64,000 bases of DNA from the NCBI GenBank assembly GCA_021151835.1, contig JAGKWO010000031.1:1-64000 (forward strand), in the 5' to 3' direction. The notes beneath the pieces are model-generated. The model saw nothing but the letters and a program-made list of their open reading frames with translations. It searched no databases and had not been told where the DNA came from. The stretch comes from Gammaproteobacteria bacterium (GTDB taxonomy: Bacteria; Pseudomonadota; Gammaproteobacteria; Pseudomonadales; Cellvibrionaceae). Made by a program: the position numbers and the translations under genes. Below are positions 18,823-28,607 of the stretch, in pieces; position 1 is the first letter of the stretch; every line of letters starts with the position of its first letter.

Positions 18823-19845
18823 GTGAGTAAGTTAAAGTTAATGTTCGTTGGCGATATCTCTTTAGGAGAACATTATTTTTCTTTTGGGCACGGGCCAAAA
18901 ACAACTGCAAAATCAAAGGATATATTTTCCTCGGTGAGAGCAATATTTAAGGAGGCAGATTTTGTTTATGGAAACCTAGAGGGACCAATTTCCGATGTTG
19001 GATTGAACCCAAATGAGCCTGAAAGCGTAGTGTTTCGTGGCGAGCCACGGGCCGCTTCAGAGCTATCCCTTGCTGGATTTAACTTAATGCATATTGCGAA
19101 CAATCACATAATCCAACATGGTGAAGAAGCATATCATCACACTTTACAACTTCTGCGAAGTAATAAAATTCTTCCATTGGGTAATAAAGGTGACGACTGC
19201 ATCATTGAAAAAAATGGAATAAAAATCGCAGTAATTTCCGCTTCTGCTGTTCCTGATAACACAGATAAAACGCAGTGCTTATATGAAACTTTAAATACCG
19301 CAGAAATTGTTGAAAAAGCAGCTGGTTTGAAAGGGCGGGTTGATTGGATTATTGCGTCCTTACATTGGGGGCTTGAGGAAAAAATTGAGCCCATTCCAGA
19401 GCAAGTAGAAATTGCGAAACGCCTCAAGGAAGCGGGCGTTAATTTCATTATTGGCCACCATCCGCACATTTTTTACTCTGTCGATGCAGAAGAAAATTAT
19501 TTATGTGCTTGGTCTTTAGGTAACTTCGTATTTGATCTGCCATGGGATGATCGATTGTGCCGTTCGGCAGTTTTGGAGATTACTTTAGACAAGACCAGTT
19601 ACAAGGCGCTTCTTCATCCAGTTAATATTTTACCGAATGGAATGCCACTTTTAAGTGGTGAGCCGCAACAGATTGGTTATGGAAGCTTCTCTCTTTATAA
19701 AAACTCTGAAAATTTCAGTTTTTTTGGGTTTAAAAAATTAGCGTTCTTTATTAAGAATTCGCTCAACGGGCATACTCACCTAAAATTCACTTTCTTTAAA
19801 AGAAAAATATTAAATAGGTTAAGCCCAGCGGGAGCTGATAAATGA
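18823..19845 (+). CDS. CapA-family (PgsA-like) metallophosphatase-fold protein
   Basis: This 340-residue protein starts with GTG. Motifs of the bacterial capsule-synthesis CapA domain are MFVGDISLGE, DFVYGNLEGPI, MHIANNHI, SLHWG, GHHPH and SLGNFVFD, the metal-binding positions of a calcineurin-like fold. There is no obvious signal peptide, unlike Bacillus CapA. Base composition is clearly AT-richer than the gene before it, suggesting that this gene and the next three came in together. Its exact role is not known. Confidence 0.82.
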   Translation: MSKLKLMFVGDISLGEHYFSFGHGPKTTAKSKDIFSSVRAIFKEADFVYGNLEGPISDVGLNPNEPESVVFRGEPRAASELSLAGFNLMHIANNHIIQHGEEAYHHTLQLLRSNKILPLGNKGDDCIIEKNGIKIAVISASAVPDNTDKTQCLYETLNTAEIVEKAAGLKGRVDWIIASLHWGLEEKIEPIPEQVEIAKRLKEAGVNFIIGHHPHIFYSVDAEENYLCAWSLGNFVFDLPWDDRLCRSAVLEITLDKTSYKALLHPVNILPNGMPLLSGEPQQIGYGSFSLYKNSENFSFFGFKKLAFFIKNSLNGHTHLKFTFFKRKILNRLSPAGADK

Positions 19846-20849
19846 ACAAGATAGTTCATATTGTTCATTGGGAGCGATCAGGAATTTACTCGGTTGCGAA
19901 GGAGCTTGCCGTTGAAGGAAAAAAAGCCGGTGATGTTCATGAAATTTTTGTAATTCGCCGAAGTAAGGGCGGCCTGGATTTGTTTTTATCCTTTTTCAGA
20001 ATGACGAAACTACTGCTCAGTGTGTTATTCAGAAAGAATGTTTTTTTTCATGCTCATTCATTTCTTCCGTTTCTCTTTATGTATTTTATCAAGGGCGCTG
20101 GGGCAATAACGTTTCATAATCTATATCCATATTTTTCCTCGTCAAACAAAAAAGATAGATTAAAGCGACTGATTATTTGCAAATTAGTGAAGCATAGATC
20201 AATCCGAACCAGCTCAGTTGGGCGTGGGGTTGCAGATGCTGTGCTCGCTGGGTTACATATTGCTTCTACTGTGATTTTTAATGGCTTACGTGCAGAGCGT
20301 TATAGCTTTTCTTTGCCATCGGGTCATAAGGTAGTTGGCACTGCTGGCCGCCTGGATGACCAGAAAAACTACGAAACTTTAATTTCAGCGTTCGCTCAAT
20401 GCAAAGATAAAAGTCTTGTACTGAAAATCGCCGGAGAAGGTGTCAAAAGACCAATTTTAGAAAAATTGATATCTGACTTGAATCTTGGTGCAAGAGTGCA
20501 GTTGCTAGGTCACCAAAACGATATGATTGGATTTTATCAAGGGATAGACGTTTTTGTTTGCTCATCTCTTTATGAAGGGTTTGGTATGGTGGTCGCAGAA
20601 GCGATGTTCAGCGGGAAGAGCGTCATAAGCACCAATGTTGGAATAGCTTTGGATTTTGATGACGTTAGAATTTTAAGATGTGGATTTGATCCAGAGGACA
20701 TCACAAGAGCTATTGACGAATGGACGCAAACTTCTCATGAGGATATAGCAAGCTGGGCGCATCATAATAGAGTGGTAGCCCTCGATAATTTTACGATTGG
20801 AAATGTTTACCGGCAGTACGCGAATTTAATATGGGCGGAGAATCGATAA
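19842..20849 (+). CDS. Glycosyltransferase family 4
   Basis: This 335-residue GT-B enzyme has FHAHSFLPF in the N-terminal domain, VVGTAGRLDDQKNYETLISA at the start of the nucleotide-sugar domain, and the EX7E region SLYEGFGMVVAEAM. It overlaps the CapA gene by 4 bp (ATGA) and abuts the next gene, so the AT-rich genes form one translational unit. Confidence 0.87.
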   Translation: MNKIVHIVHWERSGIYSVAKELAVEGKKAGDVHEIFVIRRSKGGLDLFLSFFRMTKLLLSVLFRKNVFFHAHSFLPFLFMYFIKGAGAITFHNLYPYFSSSNKKDRLKRLIICKLVKHRSIRTSSVGRGVADAVLAGLHIASTVIFNGLRAERYSFSLPSGHKVVGTAGRLDDQKNYETLISAFAQCKDKSLVLKIAGEGVKRPILEKLISDLNLGARVQLLGHQNDMIGFYQGIDVFVCSSLYEGFGMVVAEAMFSGKSVISTNVGIALDFDDVRILRCGFDPEDITRAIDEWTQTSHEDIASWAHHNRVVALDNFTIGNVYRQYANLIWAENR

Positions 20850-21821
20850 ATGACTGATAGGCTACCTTATGTGTCGATAGTGATCCCCGCTTTTAATGAA
20901 GAACGATATATCGGTGATTGTCTCAGATCAGTGAAGGCGCTCGATTATCCCAGTGAGCTGATAGAAGTTATAGTCGTTGATAACGGTTCGACAGATAGCA
21001 CCGTTGAGATTGCCAAATCACATGGAGTGGCGGTTTATTCAATCCCCGGTGTGAGGGTTGGTGCGGTGAGAAATTATGGCGTGTCCAAATCAAGAGGAGA
21101 AATCTTGGCCTTTCTGGATGGCGACTGCCTCCCGCCATCAAATTGGATTCATTCAGCGCTCGCCCATATGAAGGAAAAGGATACCGAGGTTGTTGGTGGT
21201 ACTTATTTATTACGGGACAATCCTAGTTGGGTAGAGTCTTCATGGGTTATTAATCCTACCCCTGTCGATAAGTACAGTTCGTTGCTGGTGGGGGGCAGTA
21301 TCGTCATCACAAGGTCTGCCTTTTTGTCCGTGGGTGGATTTAATGAAAAATTAAATGCAGGGGAAGATTCTGCTCTTGGATACGAACTGAACTCAAAGGG
21401 TTACAAAGTTTGCCTGGCGAAAACTTGCGCCGTGATTCACCTTGGTTATCCAAGAAATTTGAAGGAGTTCACATTGCGTCAGGTATGGCACGCATCAAGT
21501 TATTTAAAAAGCAGAAGAAAAGGCAAATTAGACCTAGTATTCGTAATAACGTTATTGTTCTTATTGTTTTTAATAATCCTTCCAATATCGCTAATCCTTT
21601 CATATCAAATGGCGCTTGCAACCTTGATTGGTGTCATTGCTATGCCTATAGTTTTAACAGCCAAAAGAGCCGTAAGTGCGCGTCTTTTGACGCTTAGATT
21701 AGATCGCTATGTAAAAATGTTTATTTTGGACTTTTCATACTTGCTAGGTAGGGCTTGGGGGCTTGCTAAATCAATATTGATTGAAGTGAATCTGCTCAGT
21801 GATAAGAAGAGCCATTATTAG
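20850..21821 (+). CDS. Glycosyltransferase family 2 with C-terminal membrane segments
   Basis: This 323-residue GT-A protein has VSIVIPAFNEERYIGDCL, VVDNGSTDSTVEIA, the DxD-type AFLDGDCLPP, and GGFNEKLNAGEDSALGYELN (the ED acceptor motif). Two hydrophobic segments lie at about 225-270. It is in the AT-rich block and immediately follows the GT4 gene. Confidence 0.87.
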   Translation: MTDRLPYVSIVIPAFNEERYIGDCLRSVKALDYPSELIEVIVVDNGSTDSTVEIAKSHGVAVYSIPGVRVGAVRNYGVSKSRGEILAFLDGDCLPPSNWIHSALAHMKEKDTEVVGGTYLLRDNPSWVESSWVINPTPVDKYSSLLVGGSIVITRSAFLSVGGFNEKLNAGEDSALGYELNSKGYKVCLAKTCAVIHLGYPRNLKEFTLRQVWHASSYLKSRRKGKLDLVFVITLLFLLFLIILPISLILSYQMALATLIGVIAMPIVLTAKRAVSARLLTLRLDRYVKMFILDFSYLLGRAWGLAKSILIEVNLLSDKKSHY

Positions 21822-21892
21822 ATTTTGAATATCAGGTCCAGCTAAGTAAATGCCCCTAAAAGGGTGCGAAATGAGAATGCGGGGAATTTTGT

Positions 21893-23230
21893 ATGAAGTC
21901 GTTCATTTACACAGCTTTAATTTTTCTTATATCGGGGTCGAGTTTAGCAAATGGCTTAAAAGTTACGTTGGATGCTGCTGATGGTGATGGGTTAATCCGT
22001 AAAGCTACCATTACCCCTGTGGCTCCTACCTCGGGAGCTTTAGGTGGTCCCAAGGCCCCGGTGATGTTTTACGACACAACGGACGTTGCCTATGAGAAAG
22101 GCGTTCCTAATACGCATTTTTCTACTTATCTACCTACTGATCCGGTCTCAAAAAATCAGACCCTCTATGCCCCTAAATCCCCATGGGGGAACGCTGGTGG
22201 AACATTTTATGTAAGAAGTAATCCTGACAATGCGCGCCATAAGCGCGCGGGCCGTTATTGGTATGGCGCTACCGCTACCGCCAATTTGCAGGCTCCAAGG
22301 GCTTACAACAAAGATACTACTTGGTCTACCAACGAACCTAAGAAATTGTACGTCAGTTGGTGGTTTAAACAGCAAAATGATACCCGTGATTATTTTGCCT
22401 TCCAGTTATTAAATGTTCCCGATGGCTTTAGCCCAAGGGAGGGTGAGGAGTTTGTGGTATCTGTTGTAAAAGATTACACAGGAATCACCGAAGTGTATGG
22501 TCGGGTTATTAATTATGATCCGGCAAAGAAAGAGTTAGCGGCGAATTTCTACGGGCAGAAAAATGCCAATAAAATCAAAGACAGACCTTTGACTCTGAAC
22601 AGCGGTGCCACGGTAACTCTAGGTGCTATGGTTGCTTGGCAGGGTTCTAATAAATACATAAGGGTTTGGGAATCTGATGGGGCCGATGCGGCGATGCGTA
22701 TGTCCTGGACTAACACGGAGATATATGCTGCTGAAATGCGTGGTTACCCTTATTCCCCTGTATTGCCAAGGCAATGGAATCACATGGAAATATTTATTGA
22801 TCAAGTCGCAAAAAAGGTGACTACCAAAATCAATGGTAAAGTTGACTTTAGCGGTACCTATACGGGTGATCAGGATAAGATTGGCTATGCCCCAGCGATT
22901 GGTTTGATCGGGTTTGAACCTAACCAAGAATCTTTAATTCAGCAAAGCTGGATGGATGATATCTATGCGGACAATTCTTTCCGCAGGGTCACTTTAGGGA
23001 ATGCGGCGAAATATGCCGATGTAACCCATGAGGAAGTTCAGTATTACACCAGCTGGACTGCCGATAAAATTGAGTTCATTCCCTATTTTGGTGGGCTTAA
23101 TACCAAAGAGCAGCGTGTTTATGCCTATATCTACTCAGAGGATAATGTTCCAAATAGCGAAGGAATTCCTTTGGCATCACCCCTGGATAAATGTTTGCAT
23201 CCAAGTCCACCGTTAGAATGTAAGCAATAA
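21893..23230 (+). CDS. Secreted protein of unknown function, possible concanavalin-like fold
   Basis: This 445-residue protein has a signal peptide (MKSFIYTALIFLISGSSLA). I do not recognise the family with certainty. The middle has features of a jelly-roll/LamG-like carbohydrate-active fold: YVSWWFK, PRQWNHMEIFIDQ, INGKVDF, and WMDDIYADN, where such folds have a final conserved strand. There is no PEP-CTERM tail and no lipobox. It ends the AT-rich block and has its own terminator. A role in binding or processing the polymer made here is inference. Confidence 0.6.
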   Translation: MKSFIYTALIFLISGSSLANGLKVTLDAADGDGLIRKATITPVAPTSGALGGPKAPVMFYDTTDVAYEKGVPNTHFSTYLPTDPVSKNQTLYAPKSPWGNAGGTFYVRSNPDNARHKRAGRYWYGATATANLQAPRAYNKDTTWSTNEPKKLYVSWWFKQQNDTRDYFAFQLLNVPDGFSPREGEEFVVSVVKDYTGITEVYGRVINYDPAKKELAANFYGQKNANKIKDRPLTLNSGATVTLGAMVAWQGSNKYIRVWESDGADAAMRMSWTNTEIYAAEMRGYPYSPVLPRQWNHMEIFIDQVAKKVTTKINGKVDFSGTYTGDQDKIGYAPAIGLIGFEPNQESLIQQSWMDDIYADNSFRRVTLGNAAKYADVTHEEVQYYTSWTADKIEFIPYFGGLNTKEQRVYAYIYSEDNVPNSEGIPLASPLDKCLHPSPPLECKQ

Positions 23231-23234
23231 AACC

Positions 23235-23260
23235 AAAAGCCAGCGAATGCTGGCTTTTTT
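23235..23260 (+). terminator. Rho-independent terminator
   Basis: A 10-bp stem AAAAGCCAGC (23235-23244) pairs with GCTGGCTTTT (23249-23258) around a GAAT loop, continuing into T residues. It can serve the plus-strand secreted protein gene and the convergent acyltransferase gene. Confidence 0.9.
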
Positions 23261-23268
23261 TATGGGAA

Positions 23269-24378
23269 TTAATTGTCAGGTACTGCGGTGGGTTGTTTGC
23301 GGTTTGAACTTTCACGCAGGTTTGTCATGGGTGCTTCAAACAATCGATACACAAGGAATGAGAGCAAATAGGCAAGTGCAATCCACAGGGTGAAACCAAT
23401 CAATTGGACTATAGGGGCCTTCACGATTTTTCCGTAAAACAGAATTCGATAGATTTCCAGCAAAGGTACGTGGAGTAAATACAGTGAATATGACCAGATG
23501 GAGGTATAGGTAAAGAAGCTTTTTGCCGCTGTTCCTGCTTGGGTGGTCTTCCAATTAGCGAGAAGGGGGAGGAACAGCGCGGCGCCTATAGAGGCGAAGG
23601 GAAAAACCAACATAAGCATCCAGGGCGTAGAGTTTATCGCCGGGTGGTTACGCATCCACACACTGGCGCAGATAAATCCCAATCCCACAAACGCAGCGTT
23701 AATACGCTGTGTAACAGCAACCTCCCTGAAATGAATCCAAACCCAGGCAGCCGCAACACCCCACATCAAGGAATCCAGCCGGAGCACTACCACACGGCGC
23801 ATTTCATCATTCCAGGTAACATCGCCGTTCATGATGTATATCCAGCGCAGTAAGAAAGTCCCGCCAACGATTGTAAAAAATAGCCAGGCGAATGCGGTGT
23901 TTGTGTTGCTGCTCAGCTTAAGGCAGCACAAATAGACAATTGGGGTAAGCAAGTAAAACCATTCTTCCACGGCAAGGGACCACGAAACACTGAAGAAACC
24001 GGCATTAGGCGTCAGGAAGTTTTGCAGGAACACCAGGTAGCTGTAATCAAACTGGAAACCATCTTTAAGTAGGCCAAATCCAATCAGGTTGATGACAAGA
24101 AACAAATAGTAATTGGGAAGTGTTCGCCACCAGCGGCGCTGCCAAAAGCGCGTTAAATCTGGCAGGCCGGAGTGTTTATGGAAGGACTCAAGCAAAATTC
24201 GACCAATCAAAAATCCACTCAATACAAAAAATAGCTCTACGCCCAGATAGAGAAAACTATTCATGAGGCGGCCGATCTCATTGTAGGAGGGAAGCAGCTG
24301 CATGCCGTGGCCGACAACGACCATAACAATGGCAATAGATCTGAGCACATCCAGACCGAAGATTCTCTTGTGCAACAT
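23269..24378 (-). CDS. Acyltransferase family 3 (OafA/YrhL-like)
   Basis: This 369-residue polytopic membrane protein starts with the family signature GLDVLRSIAIVMVVVGH (His in VVVGH). It then has about ten membrane segments, FFVLSGFLIGRIL, and SWSLAVEEWFYLL near residue 130. Such enzymes O-acylate (often O-acetylate) surface polysaccharides. It is the only minus-strand gene inside the plus-strand EPS block, convergent with the secreted protein gene. Confidence 0.88.
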   Translation of the reverse strand: MLHKRIFGLDVLRSIAIVMVVVGHGMQLLPSYNEIGRLMNSFLYLGVELFFVLSGFLIGRILLESFHKHSGLPDLTRFWQRRWWRTLPNYYLFLVINLIGFGLLKDGFQFDYSYLVFLQNFLTPNAGFFSVSWSLAVEEWFYLLTPIVYLCCLKLSSNTNTAFAWLFFTIVGGTFLLRWIYIMNGDVTWNDEMRRVVVLRLDSLMWGVAAAWVWIHFREVAVTQRINAAFVGLGFICASVWMRNHPAINSTPWMLMLVFPFASIGAALFLPLLANWKTTQAGTAAKSFFTYTSIWSYSLYLLHVPLLEIYRILFYGKIVKAPIVQLIGFTLWIALAYLLSFLVYRLFEAPMTNLRESSNRKQPTAVPDN

Positions 24379-24612
24379 GATGAGTCCCGTCTTATCCAGG
24401 GGAAAAACCAGTGGAGGGTAGGGCGGCTATGTTATCACCCCAGGGTGGAATTTCTGAAGAAGTGGGGAGCTTCTATGCTGTTTGGGTAAGCCATAGGCAT
24501 CTTCGCAGGAGTTTTCGATGCCTCGGGCCCAGGAATTTGCGGCCCGTAATAAAAATAAATGGTTTTCGGGGTATCATAGCGGCCTTTCTTTATACCCGGG
24601 TGGAAGGACGCT

Positions 24613-25461
24613 ATGCGCGAGTTTTTGGTGTATACCTCGGCAGGTGAAAATGCGAATGTTCGCCGTTGGGCCAAGCAGGCCCAGCGCAGTTACGATATAT
24701 GGGTAACCAATTATTCGGGTAAGCCTGGCCTTCACCGCGACCAGGCGGACTTTTACAACGAACGTAAAGGCGCAAAGTTCCCCAATTTTAAATGGGTACT
24801 GGAACAGCATCGGGAACAAATAGCAGCTTATAAAGCCATCATGATCGCGGATGACGATATTATTTTGTCCTGCGCTGACCTGGATGCGCTATTCCAGCTG
24901 CTGGTCGACAAAGATGCCCCTGTGGTAGTGCCGGCCTTCAGCCGGTTGGGTAAGATCTCGCACGACACCACCGCGCGCGAGTGGCGCAGCGATTATCGCC
25001 ACACCAATTTTGCCGAAGTGACCTGCCCGATTATCCGCACCGACCTGCTCCTGGATTTTATGGCCATCTACGACGAAACCAAGGTGCAATGTCACGGACT
25101 CGATTGGTGGTATCTGAGTTATTGGGGTGATAGGGTGCGCGACAAAATTATCATGTCGGATACCCATTACTGCATTAACCCACGGGATTTCAGTAAAAAA
25201 GGCGGCCAGCGTGAAATTGATCGCCATTACTCCGAGGCAGAACGCCAGGCGCTGTGGCAGGCGCTGAAAACAGAACTCAATATTCGCAGTTTCCCAAAGG
25301 TCATTTCCCGTCGGGTTGCCAAACCCATGCCTGCGTTAGTGGTGCAAACTCCGCTGTTTATTGTGGAATGTGTTTTTGCGTGGTGCTGGGACTGGTTGTT
25401 GCCCAGGCTCCTGGGCCCAGTGCGAAGGTTTGCCAAATCCTTATTAGCGAAACGGGCCTAG
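24613..25461 (+). CDS. DUF707-like putative glycosyltransferase
   Basis: This 282-residue protein has a GT-A-like layout: MREFLVYTSAGENANVRRW at the N-terminus and IADDDIILSCADL as a probable DxD metal site near residue 80. HGLDWWYLSYWGD follows near 160, and hydrophobic residues lie at the C-terminus. The pattern resembles DUF707 proteins, which are regarded as glycosyltransferase-like. GGAAG precedes the ATG. It opens the second plus-strand block of the locus. Confidence 0.6.
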   Translation: MREFLVYTSAGENANVRRWAKQAQRSYDIWVTNYSGKPGLHRDQADFYNERKGAKFPNFKWVLEQHREQIAAYKAIMIADDDIILSCADLDALFQLLVDKDAPVVVPAFSRLGKISHDTTAREWRSDYRHTNFAEVTCPIIRTDLLLDFMAIYDETKVQCHGLDWWYLSYWGDRVRDKIIMSDTHYCINPRDFSKKGGQREIDRHYSEAERQALWQALKTELNIRSFPKVISRRVAKPMPALVVQTPLFIVECVFAWCWDWLLPRLLGPVRRFAKSLLAKRA

Positions 25462-25472
25462 GTGGGCTTTTC

Positions 25473-26576
25473 ATGATTCATGTTGATTTACATTGCGATA
25501 CCCTGGGCACCCATTTACTGCAAGTGTTTTCCGGCCTATACCTGCTGCAGCAACAGGGCAGCATTAGCTTGAGCATTAAAGCTGGCCTGCCTTTAACCCT
25601 GGCGCGCCCTAACCGGCAATTCCTCGCGATGAGGGTGCGCCCCCACAAAAATAGCCGCGAGTTTGCCACTTTTTTATTCGACCTGCAGGACTCGCCGGTA
25701 CCGGGATTAGCGGAAGCAATCAGCCAAGTGGATTTTTACGTGAAGCGGAGCCTGGAGCCATCAACCCTGGCGGGGTTGGATGCGCAGCAAGCCCGGAAAA
25801 TAATTCCTTTTGGTTTGAATTATCAAATATTGAGTTTTCCCTGGTTATTTTTTTTGCGCTTGGCATTTAGCGAATTTCTGTCTCGCCCTTACAATCCGTT
25901 GGGGAAAAAGCACCGCTTCCATGTTCAAAACCTGAAAGATATTTTTGATGCGTTATTGTTAAAAAAGAAAAACAATTTGCTTAGTCATATTGAACTGGAT
26001 AGCGCACCAAGCGCTGCCGACAATGGCAGCGTTATGTTCCAGTGCCGCCTGTGGGAACCGGCGGGTATTGCAGAAAAAAACAGGGATGACGCGAATCTGG
26101 TTAACCAGTCCCGTATCCAATTAATTCGCTCGCTAAAAGCGGAGCTGGGCGAAAAGTTCTGGGGCGGCTTGCAAAACACTGCTTATGCCAGGGAGGTTGC
26201 ACCTGACCTTATCGCCACCTTACCCAGTGCGCGGCGCGAATACCTCGCCCAAGTCAGGCAAGCCAGTATTGTTGTTTCCAGTACCGGTTTACTGCAATCC
26301 AATGGATGGAAACTGGGAGAATATGTGGCCTTGGGGAAGTGTGTTGTTTCCGAGCCAATTTATACGCAGCTACCGGGAGATTTTAGTGCAGGCAAAAATT
26401 ACCTTCCTTACGAATCCGCTGAGCAATGCATCAGTGTGGTTGGAGCGCTCCGGGGGGATAAAAACGCTGTTATGCAGGTGGAAGCGGCAAATAATCTCTA
26501 CACCCGGGCTTACCTTGCCCCCGATAAATTAATGGCAAATATCCTTCAACTGATCGATAGAACTGGTGGAAATTGA
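25473..26576 (+). CDS. Putative glycosyltransferase (GT-B-like)
   Basis: The long open frame begins inside the previous gene, but the ATG at 25473, 12 bp after the previous stop, is the sensible start, giving 367 residues. The C-terminal third (VVSSTGLLQSNGWKLGEYVALGKCVVSEP, seen in parts) resembles the sugar-nucleotide domain of GT-B or CgeB-like glycosyltransferases. The N-terminal half is not recognisable. Its position between glycosyltransferase genes supports the call. Confidence 0.6.
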   Translation: MIHVDLHCDTLGTHLLQVFSGLYLLQQQGSISLSIKAGLPLTLARPNRQFLAMRVRPHKNSREFATFLFDLQDSPVPGLAEAISQVDFYVKRSLEPSTLAGLDAQQARKIIPFGLNYQILSFPWLFFLRLAFSEFLSRPYNPLGKKHRFHVQNLKDIFDALLLKKKNNLLSHIELDSAPSAADNGSVMFQCRLWEPAGIAEKNRDDANLVNQSRIQLIRSLKAELGEKFWGGLQNTAYAREVAPDLIATLPSARREYLAQVRQASIVVSSTGLLQSNGWKLGEYVALGKCVVSEPIYTQLPGDFSAGKNYLPYESAEQCISVVGALRGDKNAVMQVEAANNLYTRAYLAPDKLMANILQLIDRTGGN

Positions 26577-26579
26577 CAC

Positions 26580-27473
26580 ATGGCATATGTGGCTGGCTTG
26601 GTATCGGTATTGATACCCTTATATAACCGCGCAAAATATATTGAAGAAACGATTATCTCTGCGCTGCAACAAGATTATAAGCAGCTTGAAATTATTGTGG
26701 TGGATGACGGCTCGACCGATGGTGGTGATAAATTGGTGGAGTCGTTTTGTGCGGACCATCCAGTAACACTTTATCGCCATCCCGGCAATGCAAACCTGGG
26801 CCAATCAGCGTCGCTCAACCTGGCCTTATCCAAAGCGGTGGGTGAATATGTCGCCATTCTGGATAGCGACGATATTTTCCTGCCGAATAAATTGTCTGAA
26901 CAAGTTGCTTACTTGCAGGCACATCCTGACGTGGGTTTGGTGTACGGCATGGGGTTTGGCGTCAATGCCGAAGGACAAATGGTGTATGAGATTTTGTGGG
27001 ATGGTCACCGGGAGCCCAACGACCCCAACCAGGTGTTGCTGGATTGCTACTTTCACTTGCCCGTGTCTTCCCTGGTGCGTCGCAGTGTCTTTGACCAGGT
27101 GGGTGGCTTTGACGAAAGCCTGAGGGCAGGGCAGGACCACGATATGCAAATTCGTATTGCAGAAGTCACCAAGCTGGGCTTTCTGCCGCGCAGGGTTTAT
27201 CACTATCGCCGTCATGGTGATTCCATCAGTGCCAACGGTCTGGAGCGACGCTGGCGCAACGCTAACCTAATACTTGATAAAGCAATCAAACGATTCGCGT
27301 ATCGCCCGGAAACCATTCGCAAACGCCGCGCAATTATTAACTTCAGGTTGGCGCAGGTGTTGTGGAATCAAAAGCAGCAACGCATTGAGGCGATAAGACG
27401 CTTTGTCTATTCCGGATTGCTCGATCCTGTGCGGGCACTGAAAGTGATTTTACGTAAAGAAAAAATTAAGTAA
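26580..27473 (+). CDS. Glycosyltransferase family 2
   Basis: This 297-residue GT-A protein has VSVLIPLYNRAKYIEETI, VVDDGSTDGGDKL, the DxD region AILDSDDIFLPNKL, and GGFDESLRAGQDHDMQIR. It starts 3 bp after the previous gene. Donor and acceptor are unknown. Confidence 0.9.
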   Translation: MAYVAGLVSVLIPLYNRAKYIEETIISALQQDYKQLEIIVVDDGSTDGGDKLVESFCADHPVTLYRHPGNANLGQSASLNLALSKAVGEYVAILDSDDIFLPNKLSEQVAYLQAHPDVGLVYGMGFGVNAEGQMVYEILWDGHREPNDPNQVLLDCYFHLPVSSLVRRSVFDQVGGFDESLRAGQDHDMQIRIAEVTKLGFLPRRVYHYRRHGDSISANGLERRWRNANLILDKAIKRFAYRPETIRKRRAIINFRLAQVLWNQKQQRIEAIRRFVYSGLLDPVRALKVILRKEKIK

Positions 27474-27485
27474 GGGCATTCTCAA

Positions 27486-28592
27486 GTGACCAACAGTAGC
27501 AACGCACGGCAAGTATTATTAGTCATCGATAAAATTTCCAATCCCCATGCGGGGACTGAAGGCCAATTCCTGTTGTTGATAAAGCAATTGCAGTCGGTGG
27601 GCTACGGGGTTCGCGTGCTGGTTTTGGCCACCTCCGAGTGGCTGCAAAAAAATGGCCTGCCGTGTGAGTATGACGTTCTTGGTCATTCATCCGTTAAATC
27701 GCCACTGACGTGGTGGGCCGCATGGTGTTATGCCCGTAAACAAAAAAAAGTGGGATATACCCTGGCCCATGTGTTCTTCAATGACGCATCGGTTATTTGC
27801 CCACCCACCTTTGCCCTGGCTGGAGTCAAAACCATTATTTCCCGCCGCGACATGGGCTTTTGGTATAACCCTGTGTACCGCTTTTTACTCCCAATCACCG
27901 GGCGCTTTGTGAGTTTCGCGGTTAGTAATAGCCAGGCCGTGGCGGCAATCACCAGCCAGGTGGAGCGTATTCCGGCGGACCGTTTGCGGGTAATTTACAA
28001 CGCGTACCAGGAGCGGCCCAGGCTGCACCAGGAAATTCCCGAATTGGAAGTGCTGAAAGCCCAGGGCGCAAATATGTTTGGCCTGGTGGCTAACATCCGG
28101 CCCATCAAGCGTATGCAGGACGCCATTGAGGCATTGGCGAAACTGGGCACAGGGGCCAATCCCCACCTGGTCATTGTTGGCGCCGGGGACCCGGCAGAAT
28201 TGCAAGCACTCGCCCGGCAACGGGGCGTTGGTGAGCGCGTGCATTTCCTCGGCGGCCGGAGCGATGTCAATGAATGCCTGACCTATTTCTGTGCTGGGCT
28301 GCTGTGTTCTGAATCAGAGGGATTTTCCAACGCCATAGTGGAATACCAGTTCGCGGGCTTGCCAGTGATTTGCACTAACACTGGCGGTAATCCCGAAGCG
28401 GTGGATGCGCGTACGGGCTGGCTGTATGAAGTGGCTGATGTGGATGCGCTGGCACTAGCGATGCAAGCGTTGCTTGACGATCCGCAGGTGGCGGCGGAAA
28501 AAGGCACGAATGCCAAGGCGGCTGCCGCAACACGCTACAGCCTTGATGCCATGCGCAATGCCTACCTGGCCCTGTATCAATCCCTGATGTGA
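27486..28592 (+). CDS. Glycosyltransferase family 4
   Basis: This 368-residue GT-B protein starts with GTG. Its N-terminal LLVIDKISNPHAGTEGQFLLL is typical of the family. Later motifs are FGLVANIRPIKRMQDAIEAL and the EX7E region SESEGFSNAIVEYQFAGLPVI. It forms one operon with the flanking genes (gaps of 12 and 15 bp). Confidence 0.9.
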   Translation: MTNSSNARQVLLVIDKISNPHAGTEGQFLLLIKQLQSVGYGVRVLVLATSEWLQKNGLPCEYDVLGHSSVKSPLTWWAAWCYARKQKKVGYTLAHVFFNDASVICPPTFALAGVKTIISRRDMGFWYNPVYRFLLPITGRFVSFAVSNSQAVAAITSQVERIPADRLRVIYNAYQERPRLHQEIPELEVLKAQGANMFGLVANIRPIKRMQDAIEALAKLGTGANPHLVIVGAGDPAELQALARQRGVGERVHFLGGRSDVNECLTYFCAGLLCSESEGFSNAIVEYQFAGLPVICTNTGGNPEAVDARTGWLYEVADVDALALAMQALLDDPQVAAEKGTNAKAAAATRYSLDAMRNAYLALYQSLM

Positions 28593-28607
28593 TGTGGAGG
28601 TAAAACA

